From NCBI RefSeq assembly GCF_003097355.1, contig NZ_PYUI01000008.1, positions 120,084 to 184,083 on the forward strand: a stretch of 64,000 nt of DNA, given 5' to 3'. Position numbers and translations under genes: made by a program. The notes beneath the pieces were generated by a model that was not told where the DNA came from, did no database searches, and worked only from the letters and a program-made list of their open reading frames with translations. This document shows, piece after piece, positions 7,108 to 15,538 of this stretch (position 1 is the first letter of the stretch; each line of letters starts with the position of its first letter). This DNA is from Arthrobacter sp. H-02-3. GTDB taxonomy: Bacteria > Actinomycetota > Actinomycetes > Actinomycetales > Micrococcaceae.

Positions 7108-9716
7108 CGGGGCCCTCCCGTGGCGAGCACGCGGGTGGTCTCGTCCCGCTCCCAGCGTACGGCGCGCTTCGAGCCACGGCGGCCGGCCACAGCGAACCCC
7201 AAGTAGACGGCGGCGTTCATAGCGGAGAGCGGACCGCGGATGGAGCTTAAGACCTCGGCGGCGGTGCCCCTCGCGGTGCTGCGGCCGCCGGCATGGCCGT
7301 TCTGCTGGGCGTTGCCGCGGTAGACCCGGTGCAGGACCGCCAGTTGGGCCTTGGGCGTGCGGGGCGGCCGGACCACCACGGGATCGACGTCGAGGACTGC
7401 TTTTTCAGCGGGTTCAAAGAGCCGGTCCACAAAAAGGTCGTCGGCTATCAGGTCGGGGAATGCGGCGAAGCGCTGGTGCCCCTCGCGGGACAGCCCGTAG
7501 ATGCCTCCGGCCCAGAGCACTTTGTGCGTCGACGGCAGTCGCAGGCGCGTTCGGTAATAGGCGTGGACCAAAGGATGTACGTCCCGAAGATCCAGCCGCA
7601 CTGCCGGGCGAGCCGCCAGGACCTCACCCTCCGCCAGTGCGTTCAGAACGTCCCGAACGGCGCCCAGACTAATTTCGACATCGGCGTCCAAGTACAACCT
7701 GGGCCAGCGGGTGGTGGCGGCGTCACCCATGTTGAGGGCAACTGATTTGGAGGGCAGTCCCGTTTCCAGCACAACCACACCGTCGAAGGACCTGGCAATC
7801 GCCGCTGTGTCATCCGTGCAGCCGTTGCACACCACAATCACGTCGACTTTCCCGGCGGCAGCCAGTGGCGCCAGCGGGGCCAAGGTTCGGGCAATCACTG
7901 CCGCCTCGTTATGTGCCGGAATGATCACCGCGCCGTCCGGAAAGCCCATCTCATCCACATCCGTGACCGGGCCGGGCAACGCCGCCCAGCGATCCTCGGA
8001 CAGTACAGTCCGCAACACCCCGGCGCGGTCCGCTTTCCAGCAGCGCAGGAGTTCGGACAGGACCAGAACGGCGTAAAACACGGCCGCATAGGCTGACGAG
8101 TGGTACTTGCGGACATAGCGGACACGGTTGACGGCCATCAGGGCGTTGAGCTCGGCCGAGGCGCCGGACCCCCCGCCCTTGTGGGTCATGGTGGCCGCCG
8201 GTTCGTACCAGACCGGTTCGCCGATCATCCTCATGCGGCGGAAGAAGTCCGTCTCCTCCGAGTACAAAAAGTACGATTCGTCCCATGGCAATGCCTCTGC
8301 CAGGGCCCGATGGACCATGAGCGCGGCCCCGGTGGCCCATTGCACCGGATGGGCATGGGCGTAGCTCTCGGCGTTGAAATCCGTCGTGGCAAGCCAGCCG
8401 GGCCTGTCCGGCACGCGCCGGCCCAGAAACGCGTCGCCAATGGCCCGGGTGATGCTGGGTTCGCGATGGAGGGTGGGCCGGGTGCCGCCCTCCTCATCGA
8501 CCAGCCGGGGCACGACGGCCCCGGCCCTGGAGGCTTGTAGCCGGTCCATCATCACCGCCAGGCTGCCGCGCTGGACCCGGAGGTCCGGATTGAGCACCAC
8601 CACGATGGGGGCGTCACCCACCCGCTGCAGCGCGGCATTGATGCCGGCGGAATACCCCAGGTTGCCGCCGGTGCCGAAGGCGATCACGTCCGGGTGCCGC
8701 TGCCGGACTAGTCCGAGCGTGCCGTCGCGAGAGGAATTATCAGCCACCAGCACACGCAGGGTCACGTCGGACGTTTCGGCCCGCAGGCTGTCCAGAAGGG
8801 CATCGATGTCGCCGGCACTGTTATAAGTGACGACGACGACGGCAGCGTCCGCTGCGCCTTCGGGTCCGGTGAACCGGCCCGGTGTTAGCGGTGCGGGCTT
8901 GCCCGAGGGCGGGGCGTCGGGCACCTCCGGGGGTACGGCGGACGAATCAGTCCGCAGCTTCAGGTAGGAGGGCGGCCCGCCGAGCAGATACCGGCTGGCA
9001 AGTCGCCGCGGCTCCAGCGCGAGCCGGTAACCCCACTCCAGTCCGTGCTCGCTGGCCCACCTGGGGGCGCGGCGCACCCGACCCGCCAGGAAGTCAACGG
9101 CAGCACCGAAGGCCAGAAGCACTTCAGCGCCGGTGAGTGCTCCGTAGCGATCTATCCACAGCTCCTGCCGGGGTTTACCGAGTCCCACGTAGAGCATCTG
9201 TACCCCGGACTCGGCAATCTGCCGCGCGATGGCTTCCGAGTCCGGTCCGGAGGCCAAGGCGTTCCGGTCCGGTGACCACATGCCTGCGACCTGGAGCCCG
9301 GGTTGATCCCGGGCGATCTTTTCTGCCAGCAGCCGTTGGTTGCCCTCCGAACCGCCCAGGAACCCGACCCGCAGGCCCAGCTCCTCCGCCCGCAGCAGGA
9401 GGGGCGACGCCAGATCACTGCCTGCCAGCCGCGGCCAGCGGCGGCCCGTGAGTCGTCGGGACTGGGCCACCAGGGGTGCCCCGTCCAGCAGGTATAGCCA
9501 GTCCACAGCGCTGGCCGGATCGGCGTGGAGGGTGCCCGCCCAGCGGCCGCCCGTTCCGAAGTGGTTCACGTGGTCCAGGTTGACGGACGCGACGGCTAGC
9601 GGTCGATCCCCGCCGTGCACGGCGCGTGCAAGAATCGCCGACAAGGCAGTCTCCGAATCCATCAGGTCCACCGGCGTACCGCCCAGAATTACCTTGCTCG
9701 TGTCTAAGCGCTCCAC
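7101..9716 (-). CDS. Trimodular glycosyltransferase: WecG/TagA module fused to two GT2 modules
   Basis: An 871-residue protein with three catalytic modules. Residues 1-254 are a WecG/TagA/CpsF (GT26) domain: ASVNLDHVNHF near the start, the conserved VGLGKPRQELWI at about 176-187 and the GAAVDFLAG stretch. Residues about 290-560 are a GT2 domain like bacterial rhamnosyltransferases (VVVVTYNSAGDIDALL, NPDLRVQRGSL, then a YSEETDFF region). Residues about 594-830 are a second GT2 domain (VIIPAHNEAAVIARTL, LYLDADVEIS). GT26 enzymes add an amino sugar to a polyprenyl-PP-linked sugar, so one chain could do three consecutive transfers (inference). The GTG at 9716, preceded by GGGGGAG, overlaps the upstream stop by 13 bases. 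These activities are normally separate proteins. Confidence 0.85.
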   Translation of the reverse strand: MERLDTSKVILGGTPVDLMDSETALSAILARAVHGGDRPLAVASVNLDHVNHFGTGGRWAGTLHADPASAVDWLYLLDGAPLVAQSRRLTGRRWPRLAGSDLASPLLLRAEELGLRVGFLGGSEGNQRLLAEKIARDQPGLQVAGMWSPDRNALASGPDSEAIARQIAESGVQMLYVGLGKPRQELWIDRYGALTGAEVLLAFGAAVDFLAGRVRRAPRWASEHGLEWGYRLALEPRRLASRYLLGGPPSYLKLRTDSSAVPPEVPDAPPSGKPAPLTPGRFTGPEGAADAAVVVVTYNSAGDIDALLDSLRAETSDVTLRVLVADNSSRDGTLGLVRQRHPDVIAFGTGGNLGYSAGINAALQRVGDAPIVVVLNPDLRVQRGSLAVMMDRLQASRAGAVVPRLVDEEGGTRPTLHREPSITRAIGDAFLGRRVPDRPGWLATTDFNAESYAHAHPVQWATGAALMVHRALAEALPWDESYFLYSEETDFFRRMRMIGEPVWYEPAATMTHKGGGSGASAELNALMAVNRVRYVRKYHSSAYAAVFYAVLVLSELLRCWKADRAGVLRTVLSEDRWAALPGPVTDVDEMGFPDGAVIIPAHNEAAVIARTLAPLAPLAAAGKVDVIVVCNGCTDDTAAIARSFDGVVVLETGLPSKSVALNMGDAATTRWPRLYLDADVEISLGAVRDVLNALAEGEVLAARPAVRLDLRDVHPLVHAYYRTRLRLPSTHKVLWAGGIYGLSREGHQRFAAFPDLIADDLFVDRLFEPAEKAVLDVDPVVVRPPRTPKAQLAVLHRVYRGNAQQNGHAGGRSTARGTAAEVLSSIRGPLSAMNAAVYLGFAVAGRRGSKRAVRWERDETTRVLATGGPRC

Positions 9717-10804
9717 GGCTCCCCCTCGAGCGTTTCCTGGGGCAAAAGCTGCCCCCTTGCTTCGATATAGCGGCGCCCGGTGACCGGGCAAAGCCAACTT
9801 CCGCCGCCGTCCTGCTTCAGCGGTACTCCGGCCTCCCCTACCCAGCCCAGCTGCCGAGCCGGCACGCCAGCCACCACGGCGTAGGCCGGCACGTCCTTGG
9901 TAACGACGGCGCCCGCGGCCACAGTGGCCCACTCGCCAATGCAGACGGGAGCCACACACACGGCACGCGCCCCGATCGAAGCACCCGTGCCCACCGTCAC
10001 CCCGACGGCCTCCCAGTCGTCGGCACCTTTCAGCAGCCCATCGGGGGTGATGGCCCTGGGATGCAGATCGTTGGTGAGCACGGCCGCCGGACCGACAAAG
10101 ACGCCGTCGGCCAAACAGGCGGGCTCGTAGACGAGGGCATAATTTTGGAGCTTGCAGTTGTCGCCCACTCGGACTCCCGGACCGACGTAGGCCCCGCGGC
10201 CGACGTTGCAGTTCTTGCCCAGTGCCGCTTCCTCACGGATCTGCGCAAGATGCCAGATGCGGGTGCCCTCTCCGATGTTGGCGGTTTCTGCCACATCGGC
10301 CGAATCTGCGATACCCGGCATGCCCGTCCCTGCGTTCGTGTTTCCCGACCCGCGGACCAGCTCGGCCGGCACCCGTCGGCGGATGCGGACTAGCCGAACG
10401 GCGGTCGCCCCCAGAACTGCCCCCAGCGTGTTGGCCATGACATCCCGCAGGCTGGCCTGCCGCTGGCTCAGGGCGACGAACTGCACGACTTCTATCGCCG
10501 CCGACGTCGAAAGGCCAATCACTGCCGCCAGCCACCAGCGACGGACCGGCAGTAGGAGGGCAGTGAAGACACCGAAGGGGACAAAAAGGCACACGTTTGC
10601 GGAGGTCTCCACGAACTTGTAGTCGATTCCAGCCGTCAGGGCGTGCTGTTGAAAGACCGAGAGAAGATCGTCAAGAAAACCTGAGATTGGTCGGTCTATC
10701 GGAGTGGGCCAGAACCCGATGCAGGCCAGCGCCGCCAGGTAGATCACCAACAGCACCACGATCCCGTGCCGCCCGTTCGGGCCGAGGTTCTGCGCGGTGC
10801 TCAT
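9704..10804 (-). CDS. VanZ-like membrane domain fused to a hexapeptide N-acetyltransferase (WlbB/WbpD-like)
   Basis: A 366-residue fusion. Residues 1-145 contain four hydrophobic segments and the VanZ-type pattern (ETSANVCLFVPFG, then EVVQFVALSQRQASLRDVMAN). Residues about 165-330 are a left-handed beta-helix acyltransferase with repeated hexapeptides; IGEGTRIWHLAQI, KLQNYALVYEP and VVAGVPARQLGWV match the WlbB/WbpD group that acetylates UDP-3-amino sugars. A short tail has CPVTGRRY. The fusion would hold a sugar N-acetyltransferase at the membrane; no known role is assigned to that. Starts and stops overlap both neighbours (4 and 13 bases), so it is cotranslated with the cluster. Confidence 0.82.
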   Translation of the reverse strand: MSTAQNLGPNGRHGIVVLLVIYLAALACIGFWPTPIDRPISGFLDDLLSVFQQHALTAGIDYKFVETSANVCLFVPFGVFTALLLPVRRWWLAAVIGLSTSAAIEVVQFVALSQRQASLRDVMANTLGAVLGATAVRLVRIRRRVPAELVRGSGNTNAGTGMPGIADSADVAETANIGEGTRIWHLAQIREEAALGKNCNVGRGAYVGPGVRVGDNCKLQNYALVYEPACLADGVFVGPAAVLTNDLHPRAITPDGLLKGADDWEAVGVTVGTGASIGARAVCVAPVCIGEWATVAAGAVVTKDVPAYAVVAGVPARQLGWVGEAGVPLKQDGGGSWLCPVTGRRYIEARGQLLPQETLEGEPWSA

Positions 10805-10908
10805 CGCTGGGTCTCCAGCCGCAGAGCGTCCGAGAGCACGGGTCGATCCATATCGACCGTGATCTCACAAGATTTCTCGTACAGGCGTACCGTGGCGATG
10901 GTCTTCAT
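10801..10908 (-). CDS. Translationally coupled 35-residue protein, unknown
   Basis: A 35-codon frame starts MKTIATVRLYEKSCEITVDM. Its ATG overlaps the acyltransferase stop as ATGA, and its own stop overlaps the next start as ATGA; AAAGGATCC lies about 10 bases upstream. This is the junction style of every real gene in the cluster, and without this frame there would be a 100-base gap in an otherwise gapless operon. The peptide is charged, with no membrane segment. Function unknown; it could be a small protein or only a coupling cistron. Confidence 0.5.
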   Translation of the reverse strand: MKTIATVRLYEKSCEITVDMDRPVLSDALRLETQR

Positions 10909-12119
10909 GGTGCTGGATCCTTTGCGCTCGTGTTTGTCGCCAGGGTTCTCCGGCGACCGCCCGCCATGCTGCGAAAGGGCGACCGCAGGGCACCGCCCAA
11001 CTGGCTGAAACTGCGGATCGTGAGGAATGGACGCTCGCACAGGGCGAAGAAGCCATAGGCGGCCAGAACGGCGGCCGGAAGGCCGAGGCCCAGGAGCGTC
11101 CAAAAGGCGGCACCGCCGGTGAGGCCAGCCGCGTGCACCACATGGACCCGGAGCATCTCAAGGGCCAGGGCATGCACCAAGTACAGACTGAAGGCAAACT
11201 TCCCAAGGAACGCCAGCGGCCGGGCCGCCAGGCCACGGGCGATCCACCGCAGGCGTCCCTGGGCCAAGGCATTGAACAGGGCCGCTGCAGCGGCGCCGAC
11301 GGCGAGGTCCACCCAAAAATACTCCGAGACCACCCACTCCGGTCCTGCCAGTACTGCAGCCGTCACAAAACCAATTCCCAACACCGCAGCGGCCACCATG
11401 CTGTGGGCCGCCAGGACTCCGCGCCTGGACAACCCCGCCGCCGCGGCTCCCGCCGCAAACAGCACGAAGAATGCGGGGCTGAACCGGTCGAAGGCACCTA
11501 CGGCCGGAATGAACTGGCCGGCCACGTGCTGGACCGCCACCAGCACCGCGACCGCGGGTAGTGTCACCGCTGTACCGAAGCGGCGGAAACACAGCAGCAG
11601 CAGCGGAAACAGGAAATAGATATGCCATTCGACGGCGATCGACCAGAAGACGCCGTTAGGAGGCGTGTTTCCGATCGTGTCCTGAAGAAGCAGGAAGTGG
11701 ACCAGGATGTCGCGTCCGGTCACCGGGTCACCAGACGGGGATCCGATCAGGCCGGCCATGATCAGGAACGCGGAAACCGCCAATGCCGCCCAATACGGCG
11801 GGACGATCCGCCAGAAGCGGCGCCGGAGAAAAGTCCATCCTCCCTCTTTGAGCCGCATGCCATGCCGGGCCGGCGAGAGGGTGAGGGAGTAGCCGGACAC
11901 CACGATGAACACTGCGACGGCAAGATGGCCGTAGACCATCCAGTCGGTCGGCCACGGACCGTTGTTACCCGGATAGCCGCCGTACGTCATCAGCCAGACA
12001 TGGTGAAGCACAACGAAGAGGGCAGCCAATGCCCTCACACCGTCAAGCCATTCCACCCGGTTGGACGCCTCTGCAGGGACCGGTTCTAACGTCCGGCCGG
12101 GCGCCGTCAGATCTTGCAT
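10905..12119 (-). CDS. Acyltransferase family 3 (OafA/YrhL-type) membrane protein
   Basis: A 404-residue integral membrane acyltransferase with about 10-11 helices. The family pattern is clear: VEWLDGVRALAALFVVLHHVW near the N-terminus carries the conserved RALA and H-H motif, and FLRRRFWRIVPPYW the second Arg-rich motif. Members O-acetylate or succinylate exported polysaccharides, drawing acyl groups across the membrane. The ATG at 12119 has GGAGGTGG about eight bases upstream and overlaps the preceding glycosyltransferase by 13 bases. A longer frame to 12278 lies wholly inside that gene and was not used. Confidence 0.88.
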   Translation of the reverse strand: MQDLTAPGRTLEPVPAEASNRVEWLDGVRALAALFVVLHHVWLMTYGGYPGNNGPWPTDWMVYGHLAVAVFIVVSGYSLTLSPARHGMRLKEGGWTFLRRRFWRIVPPYWAALAVSAFLIMAGLIGSPSGDPVTGRDILVHFLLLQDTIGNTPPNGVFWSIAVEWHIYFLFPLLLLCFRRFGTAVTLPAVAVLVAVQHVAGQFIPAVGAFDRFSPAFFVLFAAGAAAAGLSRRGVLAAHSMVAAAVLGIGFVTAAVLAGPEWVVSEYFWVDLAVGAAAAALFNALAQGRLRWIARGLAARPLAFLGKFAFSLYLVHALALEMLRVHVVHAAGLTGGAAFWTLLGLGLPAAVLAAYGFFALCERPFLTIRSFSQLGGALRSPFRSMAGGRRRTLATNTSAKDPAP

Positions 12120-13327
12120 TCGGCCACCTCCGTCATGATCTGAGACAGTTCTGCCTGCGCAGCGGCCCAACTGTGCCCGGGGTGGGTGGCGGCACGCTCG
12201 GAGCGGATGTTCCGGCCGGAATCGGTGACCACTTCGCTGAGCGCCGCTGCCAACGACGAGGGCGTAGGGGCGGCCCACACAGCCTCTGGATTCGTGAGCA
12301 CCTGACGGGAGAATTCGTGATCGTTGAGAACTGCTATATTTCCGGCAGCCAGCATTTCGGAGGCCACCAGCGTGATATTGGTAAATGACAGTGCCAGGCC
12401 TGCGGTAGTCCGGTTGTACAGACCATTCAATTCAGCGCGGCTGAGCATGCCATGTTGAGTAAGCGGAATGCCCCAACCTCGAACCATCGATCCGTAGATA
12501 TGGATCTCCTGATCTGGATGAAGCCGATGAAACTGCCTTAGTGCGAGTCGTCCCAGTTCATAGCCGCGGCGGTCAACGCCGGGCCGAGCAAAAAATACGA
12601 CGCCGGAACGGTTGTCTGACTGGTGACGGCGATACGCCGCGACATCGCTGCCGAACGGGATGATCGTCGCCTTGACCCCGACTTCTCGCAAGAGCGTGCT
12701 GGCAACCATCGGGCCCAGGGCCAAGAGAGTGAAGCCGAAGCGGTAGCTGTCCTCTGCCAAGCTATAGAGGCTGCCGCGGGGGTAGAAGAATGGTTCGAAG
12801 TCCTGGACGAAGTAGAACCGGTGCATGCTGGAGCCCCCGCGGCGAGCGAGTACATGGGCTGTGTCCCAGGAACTTGCAACACAGGCGTCGAAGCCGGCCA
12901 AACTCGCTGGCACTGGCTCGATGCTTGCGGCAAGCTCCGGCCAACCGCTTCTAATCACGGCCCGGTGTCGGTCCAAATCCCCGCGGTGACGGTCGTAGAG
13001 CATGATGGTGCAGCGGTGACCGCGCTCCTCCATCCCACGCACCATCCGGAAGAACGTGGTGTGGCCGCCAGACCCGGGACCTGGCGGCGTGCAGAGCCAC
13101 GCGATCCTGAGCTCTGGACCGGAACTGCCAGCAGATGGAGGGGTCAACTGCAGCGTCGTCGAATCCGCGATGTCCTGAGGAAGGAGCGGGAAGTCCAGGT
13201 CTGCGGTATCAAATCTGACTGCGAGACTTCCGGCAACGCGGCGGGCCATGCGCTGGCTGGCTTCCCTCGGTCCCAGGGTACCGACGCGCCGGAGCAGGTT
13301 TGCGGCGGCGGAAACTCGCGTCTCCAT
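12107..13327 (-). CDS. WsaF-like family 4 glycosyltransferase (probable rhamnosyltransferase)
   Basis: A 406-residue GT-B enzyme. After a 70-residue N-terminal segment it has the first Rossmann domain (LRIAWLCTPPGPGSGGHTTFFRMV, long form shown in part) and FVQDFEPFFYPRGS, then a second domain with GVVFFARPGVDRRGYELG and a donor-binding segment around LSFTNITLVASEMLAAG. FVQDFEPFFYP and ARPxxxRR are typical of the WsaF group, which transfers rhamnose in surface-layer glycans. It follows a GT2 gene with a one-base gap. Sugar specificity is an inference from the family. Confidence 0.75.
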   Translation of the reverse strand: METRVSAAANLLRRVGTLGPREASQRMARRVAGSLAVRFDTADLDFPLLPQDIADSTTLQLTPPSAGSSGPELRIAWLCTPPGPGSGGHTTFFRMVRGMEERGHRCTIMLYDRHRGDLDRHRAVIRSGWPELAASIEPVPASLAGFDACVASSWDTAHVLARRGGSSMHRFYFVQDFEPFFYPRGSLYSLAEDSYRFGFTLLALGPMVASTLLREVGVKATIIPFGSDVAAYRRHQSDNRSGVVFFARPGVDRRGYELGRLALRQFHRLHPDQEIHIYGSMVRGWGIPLTQHGMLSRAELNGLYNRTTAGLALSFTNITLVASEMLAAGNIAVLNDHEFSRQVLTNPEAVWAAPTPSSLAAALSEVVTDSGRNIRSERAATHPGHSWAAAQAELSQIMTEVAECKI

Positions 13328-13328
13328 C

Positions 13329-14435
13329 TCAGAACACCCCGTTCCGGTGCCAGTTCCACAGTCTCAGTTCGGACCTGGCACGCCCCACAATGCGCGTCGC
13401 CAACGCGCCGGCACGCGTCCAGGGCGCTGCTGTCTCAGCTGCTGCCCGTCTGTGGAGACGGCCCCAGACCCTTCTCTGAGCAACGGATGGATCCAGGTCC
13501 CGCGCGAGATCCAGGCAGCCCTCGTATAACTTCGATGCTCCGGCGCCTCTGTCCAGTTCATGGGCAGCAGTCGCCAAAGCCTCATGAACTAGCGCCTGGG
13601 TGGCGTCCCGTCGAAAGCCAACAGCGTCTGCCGTCTTTCCGGCGGGCCCGTCAAAAAGTACGTCGAAAGCCTCTCGGCGCTCCTGGAGATCAAGCAGCCG
13701 ATCGACCTCTTTGGCCGACATGCTGTCTGCATGGTCGCGGTGCCAGGCTTGATCGGCCCCATGGATGTAAGCGACATCGGCGAATGCTGCAATGCGGAAC
13801 CAGTGCTCCATGTCGGGCGTGTGGCGGAGAGGAGCCTGATACCCGACTTCTTCAACGACCGAGCGCCGCATGACGACCTCCGGGGACGTGATCACATTCA
13901 CGGCGGAGCGGCACCTGTCCCTCAGCCACTCCCGGCCGGGCCATACGGTCCAGGCGGTGGCTGTCTCCCGTGACGGCGGTACGTCGCTCGTGTCAAAGTG
14001 AATTGGGTGTCCATAGATAAGACCAACTGAGGGAAACTGACGCGCCACCATGGTGGCCCTAGCGAGCGATCCGGGCGTAAGCATGTCATCGGCGTCGAGC
14101 CGCACCAAGAACTCGCCCCTGGCTGCCTTCGCCCCGTCGTTGAACGTCTCGACCATGCCCCGATTAGTGTCATGAGCCAGCACCGACACGTTTGGGTGCG
14201 TGGCCGACAACTGCTGAGCTATCGTCAAGCTGTCATCGGTGGACGCATCGTCGACGATGATTACGTCGACTTTTGCCCCTGTTTGGCTCACGGCGCTCCG
14301 CACCGCCTGCGGGAGATACCGGGCATAGTTGTAGCAGGGGATAACCACCGTTACCGTTGCAACGTCCCCCGGGACTCCACCCGGCCGGGTCCGGATCCGC
14401 TTCGCCAGCCCGTCCACTGCTACCGTGGCGCTCAT
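13329..14435 (-). CDS. Family 2 glycosyltransferase
   Basis: A 368-residue GT-A enzyme. Residues about 27-130 carry the nucleotide-sugar site: VTVVIPCYNYARYLPQAV, VDVIIVDDASTDDS and the DxD motif in VRLDADDMLTPG. A helical C-terminal half has no recognised domain. It is closely similar in layout and motifs to the other GT2 gene at 17025-18074, so the two probably arose by duplication. The start overlaps the preceding aminotransferase stop by four bases (ATGA). Donor and acceptor unknown. Confidence 0.85.
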   Translation of the reverse strand: MSATVAVDGLAKRIRTRPGGVPGDVATVTVVIPCYNYARYLPQAVRSAVSQTGAKVDVIIVDDASTDDSLTIAQQLSATHPNVSVLAHDTNRGMVETFNDGAKAARGEFLVRLDADDMLTPGSLARATMVARQFPSVGLIYGHPIHFDTSDVPPSRETATAWTVWPGREWLRDRCRSAVNVITSPEVVMRRSVVEEVGYQAPLRHTPDMEHWFRIAAFADVAYIHGADQAWHRDHADSMSAKEVDRLLDLQERREAFDVLFDGPAGKTADAVGFRRDATQALVHEALATAAHELDRGAGASKLYEGCLDLARDLDPSVAQRRVWGRLHRRAAAETAAPWTRAGALATRIVGRARSELRLWNWHRNGVF

Positions 14436-15538
14436 CGCCCCAGCGCCGCTCGTAGCTTGCCCACGACCAATTCCTGATCCAACACGGAAATGCCCGGGTA
14501 GATCGGTAGGGACAGGATTTCAGCTGCAAAGCGTTCGGCTGCAGGGAAGGCACCCGGCCTGTGTCCAAGTTCGGCATAGGCCGGCAGTAAGTGGATCGGA
14601 ACCGGATAATGTATCGCCGCACCGATTCCAGCCGAGTTCAGCTCCCGGACCACCCTGTCGCGCTCCGCAATGCGAATCACATACACGTGGTGGACATGCT
14701 CGTTGCCGGAAGCGGTCTGTGGAAGGATCACTCCATCAACCTCAGACAGCAGCTCCCGATACACGGCGGCAGCCGCACGTCGCTGTCTGTTCCATTCGTC
14801 GAGGAGACACAACTTGGCTGAGAGGACCACTGCCTGCAGGCTGTCCATCCGGGAGTTGAACCCCACCTCAGGGTGGTCATAGCGGACTGTTCCACCATGA
14901 TTACGCAGCCGACGTGCCCGTTCGGCAAACTCCGACGAGCTGGTCATGACCGCGCCCGCGTCTCCGTAGGCCCCCAAATTTTTGCCCGGGTAGAAGCTCG
15001 TGGCGGCTATGTCACCCAGGGTGCCGGCCCGCTGCCCCCAGCGCTCCGCGCCTTGAGCTTGAGCCATGTCTTCCACCACGACCATGCCGGGACCCGCCGC
15101 AGCCCGGATTAGTTCGATGGGAGCCGCCTGGCCATACAGGTGGACGCCAATTACCGCTTTAGTCCGTGGCGTGACTCTATTTGCCACCTGCTGTGGATCA
15201 AGCAGGAAGTCTTCGTTGCAGTCAGCCAGGACAATGTCGGCGCCGGCACGGTGCACCGCACCGGCCGTTGCCACGAAGGTGTTGGCCGGGAGGATCACCT
15301 CATCCCCGCGTCCAATGCCGGCAGCCCGCAGGGCGAGCTCTATGGCATCTGTCCCGTTGCCCACGCCGACGGCGAAAGCGGCGCCACAGTAGCGGGCCCA
15401 GGCTTCTTCGAATTCCCCGACCTGGGGTCCGAGAATGAAGCTGCTTTCCGCGATGACGCGGTTGAAACCCTCACGGATCGCATCGGCGATCTGGTCCTGC
15501 TGCTTGGTCAGATCGACCAACGGTACGCTCTGAATCAT
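14432..15538 (-). CDS. DegT/DnrJ/EryC1/StrS sugar aminotransferase (WlbC/WbpE-like)
   Basis: A 368-residue PLP enzyme of the sugar 3-aminotransferase type. Visible are GNGTDAIELALRAAG (phosphate-binding side), VVEDMAQAQGAERWG (Asp contacting the PLP nitrogen) and the Lys of SFYPGKNLGAYGDAGAVMT, which forms the Schiff base. Such enzymes convert 3-keto sugar nucleotides to 3-amino sugars. With the Gfo/Idh/MocA oxidoreductase at the start of the operon and the WlbB-like acetyltransferase, it would complete a WlbABC-type route to a 3-acetamido sugar (inference). The ATG at 15538 overlaps the flippase stop by four bases. Confidence 0.87.
   Translation of the reverse strand: MIQSVPLVDLTKQQDQIADAIREGFNRVIAESSFILGPQVGEFEEAWARYCGAAFAVGVGNGTDAIELALRAAGIGRGDEVILPANTFVATAGAVHRAGADIVLADCNEDFLLDPQQVANRVTPRTKAVIGVHLYGQAAPIELIRAAAGPGMVVVEDMAQAQGAERWGQRAGTLGDIAATSFYPGKNLGAYGDAGAVMTSSSEFAERARRLRNHGGTVRYDHPEVGFNSRMDSLQAVVLSAKLCLLDEWNRQRRAAAAVYRELLSEVDGVILPQTASGNEHVHHVYVIRIAERDRVVRELNSAGIGAAIHYPVPIHLLPAYAELGHRPGAFPAAERFAAEILSLPIYPGISVLDQELVVGKLRAALGR

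Noticed and set aside
12623..13873. A 416-codon frame antisense to the two glycosyltransferases
   Set aside because: It spans the junction of two well-supported genes and has no motif.
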